NCBI GenBank assembly: GCA_949318235.1
Contig: CASGGR010000039.1
Span: 868,001-932,000, forward strand
Direction: 5' to 3'
DNA length: 64,000 bases
Source of the DNA: Ecdyonurus torrentis
Taxonomy: Eukaryota > Arthropoda > Insecta > Ephemeroptera > Heptageniidae
In this document: positions 1-11,900 of the stretch, in pieces
Layout: each line of letters starts with the position of its first letter
Numbering within the stretch: the stretch's first letter is position 1
Notes under the pieces: generated by a model
Told to the model about the DNA's origin: nothing
What the model saw: only the letters and a program-made list of their open reading frames with translations
The model's database searches: none
Made by a program: the position numbers and the translations under genes

Positions 1-370
1 AAGTCAAATTTGATGTCTGTAGCATTCTTAGTTTTTGAGAAATCATCAAAACTAGTTTTAATCGTGTAAAAAGTATGATTAAAAACATTCAATAACATTT
101 GGTTCTTGAAATAGACACTTTGTTTCATGACTTGGTTTGGCTACATGATGAGTGAAAACTAAAATTGTCAATAACCCAAAAAGTATGCGTCGGAGCAAAA
201 AAGTTCAAGACATCTTTTTTGTAGAGACTTGAAAAACCTATGTTATAAGTCAAATTTGATGTCTGTAGCATTCTTAGTTTTTGAGAAATCATCAAAACTA
301 GTTTTAATCGTGTAAAAAGTATGATTAAAAACATTCAATAACATTTGGTTCTTGAAATAGACACTTTGTT

Positions 371-2092
371 TCATGACTTGGTTTGGCTACATGATGAGTG
401 AAAACTAAAGTTGTCAATAACCCAAAAAGTATGCGTCGGAGCAAAAAAGTTCAAGATATCTTTTTTGTAGAGAATTGAAAAACCTATGTCATAAGTCAAA
501 TTTGATGTCTGTAGCATTCTTAGTTTTTGAGAAATCATCAAAACTAGTTTTAATCGTGTAAAAAGTATGATTAAAAACATTCAATAACATTTGGTTCTTG
601 AAATAGACACTTTGTTTCATGACTTGGTTTGGCTACATGATGAGTGAAAACTAAAGTTGTCAATAACCCAAAAAGTATGCGTCGGAGCAAAAAAGTTCAA
701 GATATCTTTTTTGTAGAGAATTGAAAAACCTATGTCATAAGTCAAATTTGATGTCTGTAGCATTCTTAGTTTTTGAGAAATCATCAAAACTAGTTTTAAT
801 CGTGTAAAAAGTATGATTTTTATCATTCAATAACATTTGGTTCTTGAAATAGAAACTTTCTTTCATGACTTGGTTTGGCTACATGATGAGTGAAAACTAA
901 AATTGTCAATAACCCAAAAAGTATGCGTCGGAGCAAAAAAGTTCAAGACATCTTTTTTGTAGAGACTTGAAAAACCTATGTTATAAGTCAAATTTAATGT
1001 CTGTAGCATTCTTAGTTTTTGAGCAATCATCAAAACTAGTTTTAATCGTGTAAAAAGTATGATTTTTATCATTCAATAACATTTGGTTTTTGAAATAGTA
1101 ACTTTGTTTCATGACTTGGTTTGGCTACATGATAAGTGAAAACTAAAATTGTCAATAACCCAAAAAGTATGCGTCGGAGCAAAAAAGTTTAAGACATCTT
1201 TTTTGTAGAGAATTAAAAAACCTATGTTATAAGTCAAATTTGATGTCTGTAGCATTCTTAGTTTTTGAGAAATCATCAAAACTAGTTTTAATCGTGTAAA
1301 AAGTATGATTCAAAACATTCAATAACATTTGGTTCTTGAAATAGAAACTTTGTTTCATGACTTGGTTTGGCTACATGATGAGTGAAAACTAAAATTGTCA
1401 ATAACCCAAAAAGTATGCGTCGAAGCAAAAAAGTTCAAGACATCTTTTTTGTAGAGAATTGAAAAACCTATGTCATAAGTCAAATTTGATGTCTGTAGCA
1501 TTCTTAGTTTTTGAGAAATCATCAAAACTAGTTTTAATCGTGTAAAAAGTATGATTAAAAACATTCAATAACATTTGGTTCTTGAAATAGACACTTTGTT
1601 TCATGACTTGGTTTGGCTACATGATGAGTGAAAACTAAAATTGTCAATAACCCAAAAAGTATGCGTCGGAGCAAAAAAGTTCAAGACATCTTTTTTGTAG
1701 AGACTTGAAAAACCTATGTTATAAGTCAAATTTGATGTCTGTAGCATTCTTAGTTTTTGAGAAATCATCAAAACTAGTTTTAATCGTGTAAAAAGTATGA
1801 TTAAAAACATTCAATAACATTTGGTTCTTGAAATAGACACTTTGTTTCATGACTTGGTTTGGCTACATGATGAGTGAAAACTAAAGTTGTCAATAACCCA
1901 AAAAGTATGCGTCGGAGCAAAAAAGTTCAAGATATCTTTTTTGTAGAGAATTGAAAAACCTATGTCATAAGTCAAACTTGATGTCTGTAGCATTCTTAGT
2001 TTTTGAGAAATCATCAAAAGTAGTCTTAATCGTGTAAAAAGTATGATTCAAAACATTCAATAACATTTGGTTCTTGAAATAGAAACTTTGTT
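371..2092. repeat. Seven-unit cassette b-c-d-e-f-a-g, copy 1
   Basis: Seven consecutive units in the order b, c, d, e, f, a, g (1722 bp). The same order returns at 7261-8982 and 13660-15381. Good landmarks are the d unit, which ends in tttttgaaatagtaac, and the following e unit with gataag and gtttaag. In copy 1 the cassette leads into h at 2093, then i, j, c, k, l. Confidence 0.88.
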
Positions 2093-2912
2093 TCATGACT
2101 TGGTTTGGCTACATGATGAGTGAAAACTAAAATTGTCAATAACCCAAAAAGTATGCGTCGAAGCAAAAAAGTTCAAGACATCTTTTTTGTAGAGAATTGA
2201 AAAACCTATGATATAAGTCAAATTTAATGTCTGTAGCATTCTTAGTTTTTGAGAAATCATCAAAACTAGTTTTAATCGTGTAAAAAGTATGATTAAAAAC
2301 ATTCAATAACATTTGGTTCTTGAAATAGACACTTTGTTTCATGACTTGGTTTGGCTACATGATGAGTAAAAACTAAAGTTGTCAATAACCCAAAAAGTAT
2401 GCGTCGGAGCAAAAAAGTTCAAGATATCTTTTTTGTAGAGAATTGAAAAACCTATGTCATAAGTTAAATTTGATGTCTGTAGCATTCTTAGTTTTTGAGA
2501 AATCATCAAAACTAGTTTTAATCGTGTAAAAAGTATGATTAAAAACATTCAATAACATTTGGTTCTTGAAATAGACACTTTGTTTCATGACTTGGTTTGG
2601 CTACATGATGAGTGAAAACTAAAGTTGTCAATAACCCAAAAAGTATGCGTCGGAGCAAAAAAGTTCAAGATATCTTTTTTGTAGAGAATTGAAAAACCTA
2701 TGTCATTAGTCAAATTTGATGTCTGTAGCATTCTTAGTTTTTGAGAAATCATCAAAACTAGTTTTAATCGTGTAAAAAGTATGATTAAAAACATTCAATA
2801 ACATTTGGTTCTTGAAATAGACACTTTGTTTCATGACTTGGTTTGGCTACATGATGAGTGAAAACTAAAGTTGTCAATAACCCAAAAAGTATGCGTCGGA
2901 GCAAAAAAGTTC

Positions 2913-2922
2913 AAGATATCTT
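2913..2922. other. 10-bp palindrome aagatatctt (example; monomer 83-92)
   Basis: Present in b, c, i, j, l, w and g units and in B2 and B7, with an EcoRV site (gatatc) at its core. Other units carry aagacatctt, where one T-to-C change breaks the symmetry. The A6 and T6 runs on either side give an A/T-rich, possibly bent stretch. Confidence 0.8.
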
Positions 2923-2999
2923 TTTTGTAGAGAATTGAAAAACCTATGTCATAAGTCAAATTTGATGTCTGTAGCATTCTTAGTTTTTGAGAAATCATC

Positions 3000-3011
3000 A
3001 AAACTAGTTTT
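3000..3011. other. 12-bp perfect palindrome aaaactagtttt (example; monomer 170-181)
   Basis: The sequence equals its own reverse complement and is present in nearly every unit of both families. It is disrupted in g-type units (aaaagtagtctt) and in x and z. A SpeI site (actagt) lies at its centre. Its role is unknown; a symmetric protein-binding site is possible but not shown. Confidence 0.85.
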
Positions 3012-3026
3012 AATCGTGTAAAAAGT

Positions 3027-3040
3027 ATGATTTTTATCAT
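3027..3040. other. Short inverted repeat atgat-tttt-atcat (example; monomer 197-210)
   Basis: A five-base stem with a four-T loop occurs in units with gatttttatc (c, d, l, m, v, w and most B units). Units with gattaaaaac, gattcaaaac or gaataaaaac lack it. Too short and A/T-rich to call a terminator. Confidence 0.6.
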
Positions 3041-4553
3041 TCAATAACATTTGGTTCTTGAAATAGAAACTTTCTTTCATGACTTGGTTTGGCTACACGA
3101 TGAGTGAAAACTTAAATTGTCAATAACCCAAAAAGTATGCGTCGGAGCAAAAAAGTTCAAGACATCTTTTTTGTAGAGACTTGAAAAACCTATGTTATAA
3201 GTCAAATTTGATGTCTGTAGCATTCTTAGTTTTTGAGCAATCATCAAAACTAGTTTTAATCGTGTAAAAAGTATGAATAAAAACATTCAATAACATTTGG
3301 TTCTTGAAATAGACACTTTGTTTCATGACTTGGTTTGGCTACATGATGAGTGAAAACTAAAGTTGTCAATAACCCAAAAAGTATGCGTCGGAGCAAAAAA
3401 GTTCAAGATATCTTTTTTGTAGAGAATTGAAAAACCTATGTCATTAGTCAAATTTGATGTCTGTAGCATTCTTAGTTTTTGAGCAATCATCAAAACTAGT
3501 TTTAATCGTGTAAAAAGTATGATTTTTATCATTCAATAACATTTGGTTCTTGAAATAGAAACTTTGTTTCATGACTTGGTTTGGCTACATAATAAGTGAA
3601 AACTAAAATTGTCAATAACCCAAAAAGTATGCGTCGGAGCAAAAAAGTTTAAGACATCTTTTTTGTAGAGAATTAAAAAACCTATGTTATAAGTCAAATT
3701 TGATGTCTGTAGCATTCTTAGTTTTTGAGCAATCATCAAAACTAGTTTTAATCGTGTAAAAAGTATGATTTTTATCATTCAATAACATTTGGTTCTTGAA
3801 ATAGAAACTTTGTTTCATGACTTGGTTTGGCTACATGATAAGTGAAAACTAAAATTGTCAATAACCCAAAAAGTATGCGTCGGAGCAAAAAAGTTTAAGA
3901 CATCTTTTTTGTAGAGAATTAAAAAACCTATGTTATAAGTCAAATTTGATGTCTGTAGCATTCTTAGTTTTTGAGAAATCATCAAAACTAGTTTTAATCG
4001 TGTAAAAAGTATGATTAAAAACATTCAATAACATTTGGTTCTTGAAATAGACACTTTGTTTCATGACTTGGTTTGGCTACATGATGAGTGAAAACTAAAG
4101 TTGTCAATAACCCAAAAAGTATGCGTCGGAGCAAAAAAGTTCAAGATATCTTTTTTGTAGAGAATTGAAAAACCTATGTCATTAGTCAAATTTGATGTCT
4201 GTAGCATTCTTAGTTTTTGAGCAATCATCAAAACTAGTTTTAATCGTGTAAAAAGTATGATTTTTATCATTCAATAACATTTGGTTCTTGAAATAGAAAC
4301 TTTGTTTCATGACTAGGTTTGGCTACATGATAAGTGAAAACTAAAATTGTCAATAACCCAAAAAGTATGCGTCGGAGCAAAAAAGTTTAAGACATCTTTT
4401 TTGTAGAGAATCAAAAAAACCTATGTTATAAGTTAAATTTGATGTCTGTAGCATTCTTAGTTTTTGAGAAATCATCAAAACTAGTTTTAATCGTGTAAAA
4501 AGTATGATTCAAAACATTCAATAACATTTGGTTCTTGAAATAGACACTTTGTT

Positions 4554-6768
4554 TCATGACTTGGTTTGGCTACATGATGAGTAAAAACTAAAGTTGTCAA
4601 TAACCCAAAAAGTATGCGTCGGAGCAAAAAAGTTCAAGATATCTTTTTTGTAGAGAATTGAAAAACCTATGTCATAAGTTAAATTTGATGTCTGTAGCAT
4701 TCTTAGTTTTTGAGAAATCATCAAAACTAGTTTTAATCGTGTAAAAAGTATGATTAAAAACATTCAATAACATTTGGTTCTTGAAATAGACACTTTGTTT
4801 CATGACTTGGTTTGGCTACATGATGAGTGAAAACTAAAGTTGTCAATAACCCAAAAAGTATGCGTCGGAGCAAAAAAGTTCAAGATATCTTTTTTGTAGA
4901 GAATTGAAAAACCTATGTCATTAGTCAAATTTGATGTCTGTAGCATTCTTAGTTTTTGAGAAATCATCAAAACTAGTTTTAATCGTGTAAAAAGTATGAT
5001 TAAAAACATTCAATAACATTTGGTTCTTGAAATAGACACTTTGTTTCATGACTTGGTTTGGCTACATGATGAGTGAAAACTAAAGTTGTCAATAACCCAA
5101 AAAGTATGCGTCGGAGCAAAAAAGTTCAAGATATCTTTTTTGTAGAGAATTGAAAAACCTATGTCATAAGTCAAATTTGATGTCTGTAGCATTCTTAGTT
5201 TTTGAGAAATCATCAAAACTAGTTTTAATCGTGTAAAAAGTATGATTTTTATCATTCAATAACATTTGGTTCTTGAAATAGAAACTTTCTTTCATGACTT
5301 GGTTTGGCTACACGATGAGTGAAAACTTAAATTGTCAATAACCCAAAAAGTATGCGTCGGAGCAAAAAAGTTCAAGACATCTTTTTTGTAGAGACTTGAA
5401 AAACCTATGTTATAAGTCAAATTTGATGTCTGTAGCATTCTTAGTTTTTGAGCAATCATCAAAACTAGTTTTAATCGTGTAAAAAGTATGAATAAAAACA
5501 TTCAATAACATTTGGTTCTTGAAATAGACACTTTGTTTCATGACTTGGTTTGGCTACATGATGAGTGAAAACTAAAGTTGTCAATAACCCAAAAAGTATG
5601 CGTCGGAGCAAAAAAGTTCAAGATATCTTTTTTGTAGAGAATTGAAAAACCTATGTCATTAGTCAAATTTGATGTCTGTAGCATTCTTAGTTTTTGAGCA
5701 ATCATCAAAACTAGTTTTAATCGTGTAAAAAGTATGATTTTTATCATTCAATAACATTTGGTTCTTGAAATAGAAACTTTGTTTCATGACTTGGTTTGGC
5801 TACATAATAAGTGAAAACTAAAATTGTCAATAACCCAAAAAGTATGCGTCGGAGCAAAAAAGTTTAAGACATCTTTTTTGTAGAGAATTAAAAAACCTAT
5901 GTTATAAGTCAAATTTGATGTCTGTAGCATTCTTAGTTTTTGAGCAATCATCAAAACTAGTTTTAATCGTGTAAAAAGTATGATTTTTATCATTCAATAA
6001 CATTTGGTTCTTGAAATAGAAACTTTGTTTCATGACTTGGTTTGGCTACATGATAAGTGAAAACTAAAATTGTCAATAACCCAAAAAGTATGCGTCGGAG
6101 CAAAAAAGTTTAAGACATCTTTTTTGTAGAGAATTAAAAAACCTATGTTATAAGTCAAATTTGATGTCTGTAGCATTCTTAGTTTTTGAGAAATCATCAA
6201 AACTAGTTTTAATCGTGTAAAAAGTATGATTAAAAACATTCAATAACATTTGGTTCTTGAAATAGACACTTTGTTTCATGACTTGGTTTGGCTACATGAT
6301 GAGTGAAAACTAAAGTTGTCAATAACCCAAAAAGTATGCGTCGGAGCAAAAAAGTTCAAGATATCTTTTTTGTAGAGAATTGAAAAACCTATGTCATTAG
6401 TCAAATTTGATGTCTGTAGCATTCTTAGTTTTTGAGCAATCATCAAAACTAGTTTTAATCGTGTAAAAAGTATGATTTTTATCATTCAATAACATTTGGT
6501 TCTTGAAATAGAAACTTTGTTTCATGACTAGGTTTGGCTACATGATAAGTGAAAACTAAAATTGTCAATAACCCAAAAAGTATGCGTCGGAGCAAAAAAG
6601 TTTAAGACATCTTTTTTGTAGAGAATCAAAAAAACCTATGTTATAAGTTAAATTTGATGTCTGTAGCATTCTTAGTTTTTGAGAAATCATCAAAACTAGT
6701 TTTAATCGTGTAAAAAGTATGATTCAAAACATTCAATAACATTTGGTTCTTGAAATAGAAACTTTGTT
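4554..6768. repeat. Nine-unit higher-order repeat, copy 2 (2215 bp)
   Basis: Second tandem copy of i, j, c, k, l, m, n, l, o, at an offset of exactly 2215 bp. It includes the 247-bp o unit with gactagg at 6522. After it the array switches to f, b, b, c. Confidence 0.9.
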
Positions 6769-7260
6769 TCATGACTTGGTTTGGCTACATGATGAGTGAA
6801 AACTAAAATTGTCAATAACCCAAAAAGTATGCGTCGAAGCAAAAAAGTTCAAGACATCTTTTTTGTAGAGAATTGAAAAACCTATGTCATAAGTCAAATT
6901 TGATGTCTGTAGCATTCTTAGTTTTTGAGAAATCATCAAAACTAGTTTTAATCGTGTAAAAAGTATGATTAAAAACATTCAATAACATTTGGTTCTTGAA
7001 ATAGACACTTTGTTTCATGACTTGGTTTGGCTACATGATGAGTGAAAACTAAAGTTGTCAATAACCCAAAAAGTATGCGTCGGAGCAAAAAAGTTCAAGA
7101 TATCTTTTTTGTAGAGAATTGAAAAACCTATGTCATAAGTCAAATTTGATGTCTGTAGCATTCTTAGTTTTTGAGAAATCATCAAAACTAGTTTTAATCG
7201 TGTAAAAAGTATGATTAAAAACATTCAATAACATTTGGTTCTTGAAATAGACACTTTGTT

Positions 7261-8982
7261 TCATGACTTGGTTTGGCTACATGATGAGTGAAAACTAAAG
7301 TTGTCAATAACCCAAAAAGTATGCGTCGGAGCAAAAAAGTTCAAGATATCTTTTTTGTAGAGAATTGAAAAACCTATGTCATAAGTCAAATTTGATGTCT
7401 GTAGCATTCTTAGTTTTTGAGAAATCATCAAAACTAGTTTTAATCGTGTAAAAAGTATGATTAAAAACATTCAATAACATTTGGTTCTTGAAATAGACAC
7501 TTTGTTTCATGACTTGGTTTGGCTACATGATGAGTGAAAACTAAAGTTGTCAATAACCCAAAAAGTATGCGTCGGAGCAAAAAAGTTCAAGATATCTTTT
7601 TTGTAGAGAATTGAAAAACCTATGTCATAAGTCAAATTTGATGTCTGTAGCATTCTTAGTTTTTGAGAAATCATCAAAACTAGTTTTAATCGTGTAAAAA
7701 GTATGATTTTTATCATTCAATAACATTTGGTTCTTGAAATAGAAACTTTCTTTCATGACTTGGTTTGGCTACATGATGAGTGAAAACTAAAATTGTCAAT
7801 AACCCAAAAAGTATGCGTCGGAGCAAAAAAGTTCAAGACATCTTTTTTGTAGAGACTTGAAAAACCTATGTTATAAGTCAAATTTAATGTCTGTAGCATT
7901 CTTAGTTTTTGAGCAATCATCAAAACTAGTTTTAATCGTGTAAAAAGTATGATTTTTATCATTCAATAACATTTGGTTTTTGAAATAGTAACTTTGTTTC
8001 ATGACTTGGTTTGGCTACATGATAAGTGAAAACTAAAATTGTCAATAACCCAAAAAGTATGCGTCGGAGCAAAAAAGTTTAAGACATCTTTTTTGTAGAG
8101 AATTAAAAAACCTATGTTATAAGTCAAATTTGATGTCTGTAGCATTCTTAGTTTTTGAGAAATCATCAAAACTAGTTTTAATCGTGTAAAAAGTATGATT
8201 CAAAACATTCAATAACATTTGGTTCTTGAAATAGAAACTTTGTTTCATGACTTGGTTTGGCTACATGATGAGTGAAAACTAAAATTGTCAATAACCCAAA
8301 AAGTATGCGTCGAAGCAAAAAAGTTCAAGACATCTTTTTTGTAGAGAATTGAAAAACCTATGTCATAAGTCAAATTTGATGTCTGTAGCATTCTTAGTTT
8401 TTGAGAAATCATCAAAACTAGTTTTAATCGTGTAAAAAGTATGATTAAAAACATTCAATAACATTTGGTTCTTGAAATAGACACTTTGTTTCATGACTTG
8501 GTTTGGCTACATGATGAGTGAAAACTAAAATTGTCAATAACCCAAAAAGTATGCGTCGGAGCAAAAAAGTTCAAGACATCTTTTTTGTAGAGACTTGAAA
8601 AACCTATGTTATAAGTCAAATTTGATGTCTGTAGCATTCTTAGTTTTTGAGAAATCATCAAAACTAGTTTTAATCGTGTAAAAAGTATGATTAAAAACAT
8701 TCAATAACATTTGGTTCTTGAAATAGACACTTTGTTTCATGACTTGGTTTGGCTACATGATGAGTGAAAACTAAAGTTGTCAATAACCCAAAAAGTATGC
8801 GTCGGAGCAAAAAAGTTCAAGATATCTTTTTTGTAGAGAATTGAAAAACCTATGTCATAAGTCAAACTTGATGTCTGTAGCATTCTTAGTTTTTGAGAAA
8901 TCATCAAAAGTAGTCTTAATCGTGTAAAAAGTATGATTCAAAACATTCAATAACATTTGGTTCTTGAAATAGAAACTTTGTT
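7261..8982. repeat. Seven-unit cassette b-c-d-e-f-a-g, copy 2
   Basis: Same seven-subtype order as 371-2092, including the rare tagtaac ending of the d unit. Here the cassette is followed by a p unit at 8983 instead of h. The right edge therefore marks an exchange between two different array neighbourhoods. Confidence 0.87.
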
Positions 8983-11900
8983 TCATGACTTGGTTTGGCT
9001 ACATGATGAGTGAAAACTAAAATTGTCAATAACCCAAAAAGTATGCGTCGAAGCAAAAAAGTTCAAGACATCTTTTTTGTAGAGAATTAAAAAACCTATG
9101 TTATAAGTCAAATTTGATGTCTGTAGCATTCTTAGTTTTTGAGCAATCATCAAAACTAGTTTTAATCGTGTAAAAAGTATGATTTTTATCATTCAATAAC
9201 ATTTGGTTCTTGAAATAGAAACTTTGTTTCATGACTTGGTTTGGCTACATGATAAGTGAAAACTAAAATTGTCAATAACCCAAAAAGTATGCGTCGGAGC
9301 AAAAAAGTTTAAGACATCTTTTTTGTAGAGAATTAAAAAACCTATGTTATAAGTCAAATTTGATGTCTGTAGCATTCTTAGTTTTTGAGAAATCATCAAA
9401 ACTAGTTTTAATCGTGTAAAAAGTATGATTAAAAACATTCAATAACATTTGGTTCTTGAAATAGACACTTTGTTTCATGACTTGGTTTGGCTACATGATG
9501 AGTGAAAACTAAAGTTGTCAATAACCCAAAAAGTATGCGTCGGAGCAAAAAAGTTCAAGATATCTTTTTTGTAGAGAATTGAAAAACCTATGTCATTAGT
9601 CAAATTTGATGTCTGTAGCATTCTTAGTTTTTGAGCAATCATCAAAACTAGTTTTAATCGTGTAAAAAGTATGATTTTTATCATTCAATAACATTTGGTT
9701 CTTGAAATAGAAACTTTGTTTCATGACTAGGTTTGGCTACATGATAAGTGAAAACTAAAATTGTCAATAACCCAAAAAGTATGCGTCGGAGCAAAAAAGT
9801 TTAAGACATCTTTTTTGTAGAGAATCAAAAAAACCTATGTTATAAGTTAAATTTGATGTCTGTAGCATTCTTAGTTTTTGAGAAATCATCAAAACTAGTT
9901 TTAATCGTGTAAAAAGTATGATTCAAAACATTCAATAACATTTGGTTCTTGAAATAGAAACTTTGTTTCATGACTTGGTTTGGCTACATGATGAGTGAAA
10001 ACTAAAATTGTCAATAACCCAAAAAGTATGCGTCGAAGCAAAAAAGTTCAAGACATCTTTTTTGTAGAGAATTGAAAAACCTATGTCATAAGTCAAACTT
10101 GATGTCTGTAGCATTCTTAGTTTTTGAGAAATCATCAAAAGTAGTCTTAATCGTGTAAAAAGTATGATTCAAAACATTCAATAACATTTGGTTCTTGAAA
10201 TAGAAACTTTGTTTCATGACTTGGTTTGGCTACATGATGAGTGAAAACTAAAATTGTCAATAACCCAAAAAGTATGCGTCGAAGCAAAAAAGTTCAAGAC
10301 ATCTTTTTTGTAGAGAATTAAAAAACCTATGTTATAAGTCAAATTTGATGTCTGTAGCATTCTTAGTTTTTGAGCAATCATCAAAACTAGTTTTAATCGT
10401 GTAAAAAGTATGATTTTTATCATTCAATAACATTTGGTTCTTGAAATAGAAACTTTGTTTCATGACTTGGTTTGGCTACATGATAAGTGAAAACTAAAAT
10501 TGTCAATAACCCAAAAAGTATGCGTCGGAGCAAAAAAGTTTAAGACATCTTTTTTGTAGAGAATTAAAAAACCTATGTTATAAGTCAAATTTGATGTCTG
10601 TAGCATTCTTAGTTTTTGAGAAATCATCAAAACTAGTTTTAATCGTGTAAAAAGTATGATTAAAAACATTCAATAACATTTGGTTCTTGAAATAGACACT
10701 TTGTTTCATGACTTGGTTTGGCTACATGATGAGTGAAAACTAAAGTTGTCAATAACCCAAAAAGTATGCGTCGGAGCAAAAAAGTTCAAGATATCTTTTT
10801 TGTAGAGAATTGAAAAACCTATGTCATTAGTCAAATTTGATGTCTGTAGCATTCTTAGTTTTTGAGCAATCATCAAAACTAGTTTTAATCGTGTAAAAAG
10901 TATGATTTTTATCATTCAATAACATTTGGTTCTTGAAATAGAAACTTTGTTTCATGACTAGGTTTGGCTACATGATAAGTGAAAACTAAAATTGTCAATA
11001 ACCCAAAAAGTATGCGTCGGAGCAAAAAAGTTTAAGACATCTTTTTTGTAGAGAATCAAAAAAACCTATGTTATAAGTTAAATTTGATGTCTGTAGCATT
11101 CTTAGTTTTTGAGAAATCATCAAAACTAGTTTTAATCGTGTAAAAAGTATGATTCAAAACATTCAATAACATTTGGTTCTTGAAATAGAAACTTTGTTTC
11201 ATGACTTGGTTTGGCTACATGATGAGTGAAAACTAAAATTGTCAATAACCCAAAAAGTATGCGTCGAAGCAAAAAAGTTCAAGACATCTTTTTTGTAGAG
11301 AATTGAAAAACCTATGTCATAAGTCAAATTTGATGTCTGTAGCATTCTTAGTTTTTGAGAAATCATCAAAACTAGTTTTAATCGTGTAAAAAGTATGATT
11401 AAAAACATTCAATAACATTTGGTTCTTGAAATAGACACTTTGTTTCATGACTTGGTTTGGCTACATGATGAGTGAAAACTAAAGTTGTCAATAACCCAAA
11501 AAGTATGCGTCGGAGCAAAAAAGTTCAAGATATCTTTTTTGTAGAGAATTGAAAAACCTATGTCATAAGTCAAATTTGATGTCTGTAGCATTCTTAGTTT
11601 TTGAGAAATCATCAAAACTAGTTTTAATCGTGTAAAAAGTATGATTAAAAACATTCAATAACATTTGGTTCTTGAAATAGACACTTTGTTTCATGACTTG
11701 GTTTGGCTACATGATGAGTGAAAACTAAAGTTGTCAATAACCCAAAAAGTATGCGTCGGAGCAAAAAAGTTCAAGATATCTTTTTTGTAGAGAATTGAAA
11801 AACCTATGTCATAAGTCAAATTTGATGTCTGTAGCATTCTTAGTTTTTGAGAAATCATCAAAACTAGTTTTAATCGTGTAAAAAGTATGATTAAAAACAT

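Larger units (their letters stand above)
2831..3076. repeat. Reference family-A monomer (subtype c)
   Basis: This unit serves as the position reference used throughout. Monomer features are a 12-bp palindrome aaaactagtttt at 170-181, a 10-bp palindrome aagatatctt at 83-92, and an A6 run (73-78) and a T6 run (91-96) flanking it. A short inverted repeat atgat/atcat with a four-T loop lies at 197-210. Two short direct repeats occur: aaaaagtatg at 54-63 and 190-199, and tcaataac at 44-51 and 211-218. Three CpG sites lie at 64, 67 and 185. Stretches 41-66, 139-199 and 212-235 are nearly the same in all units. Differences concentrate at 20-40, 66-90, 101-138, 200-211 and 235-246. Confidence 0.9.
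2339..4553. repeat. Nine-unit higher-order repeat, copy 1 (2215 bp)
   Basis: Nine units in the order i, j, c, k, l, m, n, l, o. Eight are 246 bp and the last (o, at 4307) is 247 bp because of an extra A in gaatcaaaaaaacc. The block is followed directly by a second copy with the same subtypes. By eye the two copies agree throughout except near the right edge, where this copy ends gacactttg and the next ends gaaactttg. This indicates a recent tandem duplication. Confidence 0.9.

Noticed and set aside
125..334. A 69-codon minus-strand open frame repeated in many units (first at 125-334), and an overlapping 68-codon minus-strand frame in others (for example 2136-2342 and most of family B).
   Set aside because: They are by-products of the repeat. 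The 69-codon frame is closed by one base (gattcaaaac gives a stop at the third codon) at regular places in the higher-order repeats, and by several changes in B4, B5 and B6 units. Changes do not favour silent positions, the two frames overlap, and no family resemblance, promoter or ribosome-binding site is visible.
2884..2942. Strongly phased A-tracts giving intrinsic curvature.
   Set aside because: A/T runs at monomer 54-58, 73-78, 91-96 and 108-112 are spaced about 17-20 bp, not a clean multiple of the helical repeat. Curvature may exist but I cannot support it without calculation.
3027..3040. A transcription terminator or a micro-inversion at monomer 197-210.
   Set aside because: The stem is only five A/T-rich base pairs and no gene precedes it. 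The alternative form ttaaaaacat is not the reverse complement of tttttatcat, so inversion does not explain the switch.
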